The notes under the pieces are model-generated. The model searched no databases, was not told the origin of the DNA, and worked only from the letters and a program-made list of their open reading frames with translations. Positions 52,342 through 60,657 of a stretch of DNA of 64,000 bases are shown here, one piece after another. Made by a program: the position numbers and the translations under genes. The DNA is taken from positions 6,548,001-6,612,000 of the forward strand of contig CP139021.1 in NCBI GenBank assembly GCA_034044135.1, in the 5' to 3' direction. Position 1 is the stretch's first letter, and every line of letters starts with the position of its first letter. Source of the DNA: Flammeovirgaceae bacterium SG7u.111. Its GTDB lineage: Bacteria; Bacteroidota; Bacteroidia; Cytophagales; Flammeovirgaceae.

Positions 52342-54906
52342 TCAAATCTTAAACTCCAACGTCAAATAATACGCCCTTGGAGAAGATGGAATAATGCCTG
52401 GGCCAGGGTAGCCCGTTGCCCTGCGAGTAAAATATTTCTCGTCGAGTAAATTATTAACCCCAGTCTCTATTTTCACCTTTTTCACTCGGTAAGAAAGAGA
52501 AAAGTCCATGATGCTATACGCAGGAATTTCCCCAATTATTCCCTCACGGCTATCGCCTTTGGGGGGAACTGGCGTGTTCTCAGCATCCGTAAATTGCTCG
52601 CTGAGGTAAGTGTACTGGAGATTACCCATCAGGTTTTTGTAGCCAAATCGCAACCCTGTTTTTAGGTTGATGGCAGGAATGAATTCTACTTTTTTGCCAG
52701 CCACATTATTTTCTTCGCTCTGCAAATATTCCGAATCGGTAAGCGCAAGGTTCATAAACGGGCTGAGCTTGAACCTGCTGGCATCCAAACCGAAAGTTTC
52801 TACCACATTCCACTCGGCAAAAGCCTCTACTCCAAAAGTGAGAGCATTCCCAATATTTTGCCTCACTCGATCACCCTTGTTCGGACCAGAACTTTCTAGG
52901 ATAGTACCTATTCGGTCTTTGTACATAACGGCGTATGCGCCCACATCGTAAGAAAGATAGTTTTTCCATTTTCCCCGCATTCCAATGTCGCTGGTAAATC
53001 CGCTTTCATCTTTTATGTTTGGATCGATGATAAACGTCGGGCTTACCACTCTGATATCACTAAAAGTGACCGAACGATAGTTTTGGGAAATATTTCCGTA
53101 CAATTCCAAATTTCCGGAATGGCGGTAGCTTGCTCCCAAGCCAAGCAGTGCAAAAGCTCGGTCGAGGGTTCGGTTGTCAGTGGTATCCTTTCTGAATATC
53201 TCGTCGCCAGCATTGTTGTAGCGCACCTCGGTGTATTGCCCTTCCGACTGGGTGTTGATGTATTCCAACCTAAACCCTGGCGTTAGCGAGAACTTTTCGC
53301 TGAGCATAAAAATGTTTTCTCCAAAAAGGGCAAAGTTCAGGTTGGGGAAAGTAAAAGAAGATTGGTGTGGGTACGAAGGATAATCATTCGTGGCAAAGTT
53401 AAAATTTGCATCGAAACCACTAGTCCCTGGCCCTTGCTCGGAGTAATTCTGAGCTTGGTAATATTTCGCCCCAATCAGGAAAATAGCCTCTTTCTTTTGG
53501 ATATTGTATCTCGTGAGCAACCTCGCTTCTGCTCCCCAGTTGTTGAATTGCCCTTTTATAAGGTCACGAGTAAACTCTTCTGGATCATCCATTTCGGTGA
53601 TCGGGTTTCGCTCAGGCCGCTTCGGATCGCCTCGGAAGCCAAGTGCATTTCGTTCCGCATTCAACCCAAATAGGTTTACACTAAAGTCTGTTTTAGATGA
53701 AAATTTGTGTTTGAATTTGAGGGCAAAAAGTTTCCAATCTACCTCAAACCAATTTCGCTCACGGTTGCTAAACAAAGGGTCTTCTTCAAACTGCGAATCG
53801 GTCATACCGCCCGATTGCTTTGCCAAGTACTTCAAATAAGTTGTTTCTAAGGAAATAGAAGTTGACTCGCCCAAGGCATAGTTGAATGCACCAAAGAAAT
53901 TTTTGGAATCGAAATTTGAATTTGGGCGAAAGCCATCGCCTTCTTTGTAGTTGAAATAAGTGTAATAACTGAATTTCCCTACCGTGCCAGAAAGGCTGTT
54001 GAAGCTGGTAAAAAGACCATAAGAACCCACTGACTGTCGAGAAGTCCATTCTATCTTCTTATCGGGATTTGGCTTTTTGAACTTAAAATTGACCAAGCCG
54101 CCAAACTGCGTTCCGTACTGCAAAGAAGCCGCCCCACGAACCACTTGGATTTGCCCTAAAGCTTCGGCTGGAGGGGTATAATAACTTTCGGGGTAGCCCA
54201 GCACATCTGCACTAATGTCATACCCATTTTGCCTTGTGTTGAAATTTGCTGTTCGGTTGGGGTCAAGCCCACGCCCGCCAATATTGAGCTGCAAACCCGC
54301 ATCGCTGTTTTCATAGATATTCAGCCCCACCACTTGCGAGTAGATTTGCCTCGCATTATTAGCTGCCAAGTTCCCCACCGACTGGCTGAGCAGCACTACT
54401 TCCGACTTTTTCCCAGCAAAAATTGACGTGCCCTCCACGGGATTTAAGCGGCTTAGGCTAAAACTCATTTCCTCCTGCTGGCTCACCACCACTTCTGAAA
54501 GTTCTTTGCTGAAACCTATTAACGAAACCACGATAGACGTGTCCGAAGACAGGGAAACCTGAATGTTTTGTGGATTGTAGCCTACGCCAAAAATGGCAAT
54601 ACTGTATGTTCCTTTTTTTAGTCCTTCAAGCACAAACTCACCTTTTCCGTTAGTCTGGGCAAGCTGGTTGGTGGTTTTATTGAAAACATCGGTGTTGGCA
54701 ACGGGCTTTTGGCTGTCGGTATCTTTCACCACGCCCGAGAGGGAAAACTGGGCTTGCGCCACCGAAACCAAGAAAAGAAAGCAGACCAAAAAATTACCCC
54801 CCTTCAAAAAGCCTCGGTCTGTGGCGCACAGACCGAAACAAAATGTCTTTAAACTGCCCAACGAAGATTTTTTATTATTTAAAAAATTATAAACCTTTAA
54901 TTTCAT
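52342..54906 (-). CDS. TonB-dependent receptor of the iron-type operon
   Basis: An 854-residue receptor from MKLKVYNFLNNKKSSLGSLK (54906; an in-frame ATG at 54960 exists). After a hydrophobic signal segment (FLVCFLFLVSVAQAQ) comes a carboxypeptidase-like domain (LSGVVKDTDSQKPVANTDVF), a plug (NLAANNARQIYSQVVGLNIY, LNIGGRGLDPNRTANFNTRQ, IQVVRGAASLQYGTQFGGLV) and a barrel ending YYLTLEFKI. It resembles FecA-type ferric-citrate receptors. It is the last gene of the DUF4856/imelysin/HTTM operon and overlaps the HTTM stop by 20 bp, so coupling is likely. An iron ligand is inferred from context. Confidence 0.9.
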   Translation of the reverse strand: MKLKVYNFLNNKKSSLGSLKTFCFGLCATDRGFLKGGNFLVCFLFLVSVAQAQFSLSGVVKDTDSQKPVANTDVFNKTTNQLAQTNGKGEFVLEGLKKGTYSIAIFGVGYNPQNIQVSLSSDTSIVVSLIGFSKELSEVVVSQQEEMSFSLSRLNPVEGTSIFAGKKSEVVLLSQSVGNLAANNARQIYSQVVGLNIYENSDAGLQLNIGGRGLDPNRTANFNTRQNGYDISADVLGYPESYYTPPAEALGQIQVVRGAASLQYGTQFGGLVNFKFKKPNPDKKIEWTSRQSVGSYGLFTSFNSLSGTVGKFSYYTYFNYKEGDGFRPNSNFDSKNFFGAFNYALGESTSISLETTYLKYLAKQSGGMTDSQFEEDPLFSNRERNWFEVDWKLFALKFKHKFSSKTDFSVNLFGLNAERNALGFRGDPKRPERNPITEMDDPEEFTRDLIKGQFNNWGAEARLLTRYNIQKKEAIFLIGAKYYQAQNYSEQGPGTSGFDANFNFATNDYPSYPHQSSFTFPNLNFALFGENIFMLSEKFSLTPGFRLEYINTQSEGQYTEVRYNNAGDEIFRKDTTDNRTLDRAFALLGLGASYRHSGNLELYGNISQNYRSVTFSDIRVVSPTFIIDPNIKDESGFTSDIGMRGKWKNYLSYDVGAYAVMYKDRIGTILESSGPNKGDRVRQNIGNALTFGVEAFAEWNVVETFGLDASRFKLSPFMNLALTDSEYLQSEENNVAGKKVEFIPAINLKTGLRFGYKNLMGNLQYTYLSEQFTDAENTPVPPKGDSREGIIGEIPAYSIMDFSLSYRVKKVKIETGVNNLLDEKYFTRRATGYPGPGIIPSSPRAYYLTLEFKI

Positions 54907-56254
54907 CTTGGAATGGAAGTATCCACTGTTTGTGTTTGAATGATTCTTTTTGCGCAGCAAGATTCACTGAGCTATCTATGAAGGGTTGGCTTCGCCTGCC
55001 GTTAAGGGCGACGTAACTTTCCACATATATTTCTACTTGTTGGTGCCCTTGGCTTTCAAAATGCTCTTTGAGAAAATGGGCATATTGCAGCATAAAATCC
55101 GATTGGGTGGACATCTGCTTCTCTTGGAAAGAGCTGAGGAAATCGGAATTATCTACATGAAAACTTTCCTTTTTCACCCCATCTACCACCTTAAACTGGG
55201 CATAGCCTACTTTTTCTATCAGCATCACCCTCCACGAAAAGCGGAAGCCTTCTTCTGTCCAAAAAAGCTCTCCTGGGTACGCCAAGTGCCTGAACGGGAA
55301 GGCAATTTGGAACAGGAAAAAAAGTGCGAGCACTGCCATTTTGAGCTTGTTTGCCACAGCACTGTTGGTAATTAATTTGCGTTGGTTATCGAAGTTAGAT
55401 TTGCTTGTTTTCAATAGTTTGGCCAAAGTGGAAAGGAGCTGTTCGTGTAGCTTGGCATCGAAGAAAATCAGTGCACTCACAATCATGATGAACGGAAACA
55501 TGCCAATGGGAAAGAGCAGGCGTGTAAGCACATGGAAAATGACGACGAAGGCAAATGCAATAAGCCTTGTCCTTTTCCAAAGCAATAAAAAAGGGATGCA
55601 CAAATCGTAAATAGCGCCACTCCAGCTAAAGGCAAAAATGAGCCATTCTTGGTGAAGAAAGTCGCCGAGCAGGGGAAGGTCGTATCGGGAAGGCAGCCAA
55701 ATTTTGAGCGGCATGGCGGAAAAAAGCCAGTCCGAATTGAGCTTAGCCAGCCCAGCATAGAAATACACTATCCCGATGAGAAGCTTTAGCGAATCGATGG
55801 TCCAGCGGGGAACATACTGGAACGCTAGTTTTTTATTTCGCCTTGCGTCGAGCGAAAAATAAGCGTTAGCAGGCAAGAAGATGAGCAAAAAACTAAGGAT
55901 GCTTATAAAGTAATAATGGTTGAGGTAGGTGGTTTTGTCCATCAGCTCTATGTAGGTGAAGCTGAGGAAAAAGGTGATGATAGCAGCTTTGTAACGGTAA
56001 CCCAAGGCGATAGCTAGTGCCGAAATACCGCTTACTATAAATAAAATGTAGGTGTAATTCCCTAGGGGTTTTATGAATTCGAAACCGTAGTAAGAAAAGA
56101 AAAATTTGGGTTGGATATATAGTTTTTCAATCCAGCCATTAGCCCAAAACCGAACTACGCTCAAGAACATCATGACACCAAAAAAAACACGAAAAACTGC
56201 CAAAGGGGCAGCTTTCGTAGGTGTTTGGAAATATGTTTTGAGTGCAATGTTCAT
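54887..56254 (-). CDS. HTTM domain-containing membrane protein
   Basis: A 455-residue protein with the horizontally transferred transmembrane (HTTM) domain related to vitamin-K-dependent gamma-carboxylase. Several membrane helices occur in the first 310 residues; IELMDKTTYLNHYYFISILS and NAYFSLDARRNK are hallmark segments, with LKLLIGIVYFYAGLAKLNSDW following. A soluble C-terminal tail completes it. ATG and the preceding imelysin stop share one base (TGATG), indicating coupling. In Bacteroidota this protein commonly accompanies imelysin genes in iron-uptake clusters; its reaction is unknown. Confidence 0.9.
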   Translation of the reverse strand: MNIALKTYFQTPTKAAPLAVFRVFFGVMMFLSVVRFWANGWIEKLYIQPKFFFSYYGFEFIKPLGNYTYILFIVSGISALAIALGYRYKAAIITFFLSFTYIELMDKTTYLNHYYFISILSFLLIFLPANAYFSLDARRNKKLAFQYVPRWTIDSLKLLIGIVYFYAGLAKLNSDWLFSAMPLKIWLPSRYDLPLLGDFLHQEWLIFAFSWSGAIYDLCIPFLLLWKRTRLIAFAFVVIFHVLTRLLFPIGMFPFIMIVSALIFFDAKLHEQLLSTLAKLLKTSKSNFDNQRKLITNSAVANKLKMAVLALFFLFQIAFPFRHLAYPGELFWTEEGFRFSWRVMLIEKVGYAQFKVVDGVKKESFHVDNSDFLSSFQEKQMSTQSDFMLQYAHFLKEHFESQGHQQVEIYVESYVALNGRRSQPFIDSSVNLAAQKESFKHKQWILPFQDEIKGL

Positions 56255-57369
56255 CAGTCCCCGTCGGCATCTACATAATCTACTTTAATATTCAGAGCTT
56301 GGAACATATCCACTTTCATCAGAATGACAATCTCCTGAAGAGCATCGTAGGTGGCGAGCATTGCCTGATTATTAGTTTCTACTTCTTGGTACAAGTTGTC
56401 GCCAAGTAGGTTTCCCTTGCTGAGCGCATTTTCAAATTTGCTTGAAATCTCTTTGCTCAGTGACTCTCCATTGGTGATGGTGTTAAGAAAATCGAGGTAC
56501 GACTTAAGGCTTTCGCCAGTACTTCCGCCACTGAAATGCTTTCCAAGGAAAAAATCATAGGACGCCTGAAGCGAGGTGATGAAAAGGCTTTTAGAAACAT
56601 CTTTATTGTAAAAAGCCTCAACGTTATCGCTGAGAGGCTGGTTGGAAAATACTCCTGCAGGAATACCGATTTTTCCAGCTCGCAAAAACTTTTCGTAGTA
56701 AAAAAGGTAATCGTTTACCAATTTGTTCACCGAGCTGTTGGCACTTGAGCCACTTTCCGCTATGAACGCTTCGCGGTAGCCGCCTTTCCAGTCTTTCAGC
56801 ACTTGGTCGGCAAGGGAATGGATTCTGTCCGTCACATCACTGAGGTAGTTGCGGTGGTTTTCGTTGGTACTAAAAAGGGTTGTAGTTTCTGCTTCGGTAG
56901 CCGCCAAACCGTGGAGGAGGTAATCGAGGGCTGGAAATCCTTGCTGCACCCTAGTGGAAGGCAGGGCCAAGTTCCAAGTTCCCGACTGGAGGTTTGCATC
57001 AATTTCTGCCGCATTAGTGGGAAAAATATTGGTATAATCCCTGAGCGTGAGCTCTTCGGCTTTGCCTATTTCAAACATTGATACTTTCTGCCAAGCCGTA
57101 TAAGCCGAAAGCCAAGTAGCTTTTAAGGTTTGGAGCTTCGTTTCGCTAGGCTCGTTTACAAAAGCGTCTTTTGCTGCAACCAAGTCGGCAGTTGTAACCA
57201 CATACGCTTCGTAGGCAGGGATAATGATATTATCTGCCCAGTTGGTGAGCATTGCTTGCCTGTCGAAATTATCTTTTTCAGGCTCTTCTGCTTTTTTTTC
57301 GCTACAAGAAAAAAGAGTGCAGAAGAAGGGTATGATACATATTAGTAATAAAGTAGATGCCTTTCTCAT
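56254..57369 (-). CDS. Imelysin family lipoprotein
   Basis: A 371-residue lipoprotein (lipobox TLFSC). Two-helix-bundle imelysin-like domains: ATWLSAYTAWQKVSMFEIGK near residue 85, and QQGFPALDYLLHGLAATEAE near 140. In imelysin the latter segment carries the GxHxxE motif (G-F-H-A-I-E); here His is Pro and Glu is Asp (GFPALD), so the metal or catalytic site is not kept. The role is probably periplasmic iron or heme handling rather than proteolysis. It lies between the DUF4856 and HTTM genes on one transcript. Confidence 0.9.
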   Translation of the reverse strand: MRKASTLLLICIIPFFCTLFSCSEKKAEEPEKDNFDRQAMLTNWADNIIIPAYEAYVVTTADLVAAKDAFVNEPSETKLQTLKATWLSAYTAWQKVSMFEIGKAEELTLRDYTNIFPTNAAEIDANLQSGTWNLALPSTRVQQGFPALDYLLHGLAATEAETTTLFSTNENHRNYLSDVTDRIHSLADQVLKDWKGGYREAFIAESGSSANSSVNKLVNDYLFYYEKFLRAGKIGIPAGVFSNQPLSDNVEAFYNKDVSKSLFITSLQASYDFFLGKHFSGGSTGESLKSYLDFLNTITNGESLSKEISSKFENALSKGNLLGDNLYQEVETNNQAMLATYDALQEIVILMKVDMFQALNIKVDYVDADGD

Positions 57370-57437
57370 TCTTATTTTAGAATTAGTCTTAATAAAAGGT
57401 TGGCAAATATAGTGAATTGCATAATTACCACAGCAAA

Positions 57438-57478
57438 AGAGCTTTATGATTTTTCCTATACTAAAATCATAAAGCTCT
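57438..57478 (-). terminator. Long hairpin between DUF4856 and imelysin genes
   Basis: A perfect 16-bp stem (57438-57453 with 57463-57478) with a 9-nt loop. On the minus strand it is followed by TTTTGC, a short T-run. It may terminate part of the transcript or stabilise the 3' end, lowering downstream gene dosage relative to DUF4856. Confidence 0.6.
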
Positions 57479-57544
57479 CTGCAAGTTGGGTAGGTATACC
57501 AAACTCAAAGTTGGTATTTGGCAAGGCTCGTAAAGGATCTGGTG

Positions 57545-58771
57545 TTAGTTGGTTTGCTCCACAGTAAAGTCAAACTTTGCAGCAATTTTGGTTGAAATAT
57601 CATCAAGGGTGGTAGTCTCTACATCCCAAAGCCCGTTGGTTCCGTCTCCTAGCAATTGACTAAGGAAACCATCCACTTCTGCTTTGGTGAAATAAGGCTC
57701 GCTTGAATCAGGCATGCGAGTGAAACGAAGGCTATAAATAAACCCGTAACCTTCAGAAAGATCGTGGAAAGCACTTCCGTAAAGCGCAGAGTTGCCACGG
57801 TCAGTTGGAAGTGCCGCTTTACCTGCTTGCAAATAATGTACGGCACGGATAGCGATTACTTCAGAAAGCTTTTTCCTTATAATAGCAGCCTGCTCGTCGC
57901 GAAGCGTGTATTCTCCAGCTTCTATCGCAGCACGCCCTAGTTTAAAAGCATCAAAAATTTCAGCAGCAATCCCCGCAAAATCTTCGTCACTTTCTACCCT
58001 TCCCACGTATTTATTGAGGAAATTATCATCTGCGCCAATGGTAGCATTTGGGTTGGCGGCATCGGCAGAAGTTCCGTAGAGGTAGCCATACGCCTCGTCC
58101 CATTTGTGCTCCATATTCGTATAGCTTTTTCCTTCGGCAGGAGTGCCGTTGGTGTTATCTTCTCGGTTAGAAGCTTCGTCAAGCACAGCTGTGCCAAGGT
58201 AGTTGTTGGCTATTTGATCGAGCATGAGCGCACCAATTAATGATTTGTTCACCAACTGGTTGTATTCCAAGCCTTGTGCGTTTACATAGCGAGTCGAACT
58301 TCCATCGGCAATTTGCCCGGCCACGCCTGGGGCAGCAACAGTATTTTGGTTGGGAAATACTTCACTCACTTGCTCTTTTATCCACGTTTCAAACTGAGCT
58401 TTTATCTCACTCGCTTCAGATACATTTGCAGAGAAAAAGTCGACTGATGCAGCTGTTTTACTTTTGATATTTTTGGTAGCAGCGTTAAGATCTGCACTTT
58501 CAAATGGGTTGGCATCTCCGCCAGCTTCGGTCTCATTTCTAAACATCTCCAACAAAAGAGTTTCTGTCGCAGAAAAATCTTTCATTTTTCCTATCAACTC
58601 TTCACCCATCTGTATTCTAGTAGTTTGCCCGTCGAAAGAAACAGTGCTTTGTCCATTTCTTTCAAAAGTATAAGTAGCAGGGGCTACCACCTCTGGCTTT
58701 GGTTCGTCGTCGTTATCGCATGAAATAACCAGCGCAGCAATAGCTAATAGTAAAAAATATCTCTTGAGCAT
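57545..58771 (-). CDS. DUF4856 domain-containing lipoprotein
   Basis: A 408-residue lipoprotein (lipobox LVISC, Cys18) that matches the Bacteroidota DUF4856 family: ATYTFERNGQSTVSFDGQTT at the start, AQGLEYNQLVNKSLIGALML and NMEHKWDEAYGYLYGTS in the centre, and AVHYLQAGKAALPTDRGNSA near the end. In this phylum it regularly precedes imelysin and TonB-receptor genes, and it is thought to be an imelysin-like helical iron-uptake protein. It is the first gene of the operon, with an upstream promoter flanked by palindromes. Confidence 0.9.
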   Translation of the reverse strand: MLKRYFLLLAIAALVISCDNDDEPKPEVVAPATYTFERNGQSTVSFDGQTTRIQMGEELIGKMKDFSATETLLLEMFRNETEAGGDANPFESADLNAATKNIKSKTAASVDFFSANVSEASEIKAQFETWIKEQVSEVFPNQNTVAAPGVAGQIADGSSTRYVNAQGLEYNQLVNKSLIGALMLDQIANNYLGTAVLDEASNREDNTNGTPAEGKSYTNMEHKWDEAYGYLYGTSADAANPNATIGADDNFLNKYVGRVESDEDFAGIAAEIFDAFKLGRAAIEAGEYTLRDEQAAIIRKKLSEVIAIRAVHYLQAGKAALPTDRGNSALYGSAFHDLSEGYGFIYSLRFTRMPDSSEPYFTKAEVDGFLSQLLGDGTNGLWDVETTTLDDISTKIAAKFDFTVEQTN

Positions 58772-58780
58772 CTTTTGATT

Positions 58781-58801
58781 TATTTAGATTAAATTTAAAT
58801 A
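58781..58801. promoter_or_regulatory. Operator palindrome 1 of the iron-type operon
   Basis: A 21-bp near-perfect palindrome in which nine of ten base pairs match around one central base; the left arm reads TATTTAGATT. It overlaps the predicted transcription start of the DUF4856 operon. The position and symmetry fit a metal-dependent repressor (Fur or DtxR type). Confidence 0.6.
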
Positions 58802-58806
58802 GTATG

Positions 58807-58837
58807 CAAAGATAGAACAGGGTCTCAATGTTTCAAA
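58807..58837 (-). promoter_or_regulatory. Bacteroidetes-type promoter of the DUF4856/imelysin/HTTM/TonB operon
   Basis: On the minus strand TTTG (58834-58837), then 19 nt, then TATCTTTG (58807-58814), a full match to TTTG-N19-21-TAnnTTTG. Predicted start near 58800, about 30 nt before the DUF4856 ATG. Confidence 0.85.
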
Positions 58838-58840
58838 TTT

Positions 58841-58861
58841 TATTTAGATTAATTCTACATA
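58841..58861. promoter_or_regulatory. Operator palindrome 2 of the iron-type operon
   Basis: A second 21-bp palindrome (eight of ten pairs) whose left arm TATTTAGATTAA is identical to box 1, placed exactly 60 bp away and directly upstream of the -33 element. Confidence 0.55.
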
Positions 58862-58980
58862 GCCTTGCTCTCCTGCTTTATTTCTCAGAATTAACTGACA
58901 ATTCATCTCAACTTAACTACCAACAAGCTAGGTTTTGCCAGCTTTGCGGTCTAACTTATTTATTCACAACGAACAAAAAA

Positions 58981-60582
58981 ATGCTTACACTCAGAAATAT
59001 ATGTAGCCTACTATTGGTATGGGGACTATGTACCACTTGCTTTGGGCAAAAGCCTACACTTCTAATTAAGCCCTTTCTACAAGATGCAAGTCCAAGCTCC
59101 ATAGTGGTGAAGTGGGAAACTTCCATGGGTGAGGAAAGTGTGGTAGAATACGGTACGAACCCTAAATTGGGTAAAAAAGCCAAAGGTGTGGCTTACCCAA
59201 TCAATTACTCAGAGTCTAGAATCCATGAGGTGGAACTCACCGGACTTGATAGGATGAAAATGTATTATTACCGTGTGAAAACGGGTAAAATGGTCTCTGA
59301 GATTCACCAGTTTAAAACGCCTCCTTTTGCCTCGGACAAAAAAGCTTTCAGGTTAGTAGCTATGAGCGACATGCAAGAGGACAACAGCTACCCCGACAAG
59401 TTTGAAGAGTTGATAAACGACGGGTTGTTGAGTTACCTAAAGAAAGAATACGGTGGCGAAGTTCCCGAAAATGTAGCACTGATGATGATCCCTGGAGATT
59501 TGGTAAGCACCGGAACAGTTTACGAACAGTGGAAAAGAGATTTTTTTGATCCGGGAAGTAAGCTTTTCTCCCAAGTACCTATTTACCCTGTACCTGGCAA
59601 CCATGAGAAAAACTCAATCTATTTCTTCAAATATTTTACCCTACCGAGAAATGGAAGCCCTGCTTATGACGAGCACTGGTGGCATAAAGATTATGGCAAT
59701 ATCCGAATCATCGGTATGGATTCCAACGAAGGCTACCGAACACAAGATCAACTGGAATGGCTAGAAGATGTGTTGGAAAAAACTGGCAGTAACGATTCCA
59801 TAGACTTTGTTTTTGCCCAAATGCACCACCCATACAAGTCGGAAATGTGGCTGGTAGGGGAAGAAGAGTTTACGGGAAAAGCCGTGAAAATACTAGAAGA
59901 ATTTAGTTCCGAAACTGGCAAGCCTAGTATCCATTTCTTTGGACACACTCATGCGTATTCGAGGGGGCAATCGAGAGACCATAAGCACCTTTGGGTTAAT
60001 GTGGCCACTGCTGGGGGGAACATCGATTATTGGGGTGAATTTGCCCAAAGAAACTACGAAGAGTTTACCGTAACACAAGATGAATATGGCTTTGTGATGG
60101 TGGATGTAGATCCTAACAACGGCGACCCTAAATTGACAGTGAGAAGGTACAGCCGAGGCAATGAAAACAAATTCAGGAATAACGAATTGCGGGACAGCGT
60201 TACCGTGTGGCGATTTGATAAAAAGCCTGCTACTCCTTCACTTCTTTCCCCGAAAATGAAGGAAAAAATCCCTTACAGAAATATCATCCTAAAAGCCAGT
60301 GATTTCGAAAGTGAGCTAAACGGTGCGGAACACGGGGCAAGTCAATGGCAAGTAGCCGAAAGCAAGGATTTTGAAAAGCCTTTAATAGACAATTGGAAGC
60401 AATATGAAGATTGGTATGCCTACCAAAACCTCCAAAAAGCTGATGACCTGACCGATGAAAAAATTCATGTATTGAGACCTGCTACCACTTACTTTTGGAG
60501 AGTCCGCTACCGTGACAAGAACTTGAACTGGAGCGAGTGGTCAGAAACATTTTCATTCACTACCACCGAAGAGGAGGAATAG
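58981..60582 (+). CDS. Secreted metallophosphoesterase with N-terminal FN3-like domain (purple acid phosphatase type)
   Basis: A 533-residue protein from MLTLRNICSLLLVWGLCTTC (58981) with signal peptide ending near CFG before Gln. N-terminal purple-acid-phosphatase FN3-like domain (LLIKPFLQDASPSSIVVKWE). The calcineurin-like catalytic domain has MSDMQEDN (Asp), MIPGDLVSTG (GD), VPGNHEKNS (GNHE), FAQMHHP (His) and FFGHTHAYSRG (GHxH), so all metal ligands are present. A C-terminal FN3-like domain (TTYFWRVRYRDKNLNWSEWS) ends the chain. It probably releases phosphate from organic esters outside the inner membrane. Transcribed divergently from the iron operon. Confidence 0.92.
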   Translation: MLTLRNICSLLLVWGLCTTCFGQKPTLLIKPFLQDASPSSIVVKWETSMGEESVVEYGTNPKLGKKAKGVAYPINYSESRIHEVELTGLDRMKMYYYRVKTGKMVSEIHQFKTPPFASDKKAFRLVAMSDMQEDNSYPDKFEELINDGLLSYLKKEYGGEVPENVALMMIPGDLVSTGTVYEQWKRDFFDPGSKLFSQVPIYPVPGNHEKNSIYFFKYFTLPRNGSPAYDEHWWHKDYGNIRIIGMDSNEGYRTQDQLEWLEDVLEKTGSNDSIDFVFAQMHHPYKSEMWLVGEEEFTGKAVKILEEFSSETGKPSIHFFGHTHAYSRGQSRDHKHLWVNVATAGGNIDYWGEFAQRNYEEFTVTQDEYGFVMVDVDPNNGDPKLTVRRYSRGNENKFRNNELRDSVTVWRFDKKPATPSLLSPKMKEKIPYRNIILKASDFESELNGAEHGASQWQVAESKDFEKPLIDNWKQYEDWYAYQNLQKADDLTDEKIHVLRPATTYFWRVRYRDKNLNWSEWSETFSFTTTEEEE

Positions 60583-60603
60583 TTCTAGAATAAGAAGATA
60601 AAA

Positions 60604-60633
60604 AAAGGCTGCTTAATTATTTAAGCAGCCTTT
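60604..60633. terminator. Convergent bidirectional terminator
   Basis: A 13-bp stem (60604-60616 with 60621-60633) has loop TTAT. The T-tract is longest on the minus strand, serving the PP2C gene; the stem also lies 21 bp after the phosphoesterase gene. Confidence 0.85.
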
Positions 60634-60657
60634 GGTCTTCGTTTCTACATGTCGACC

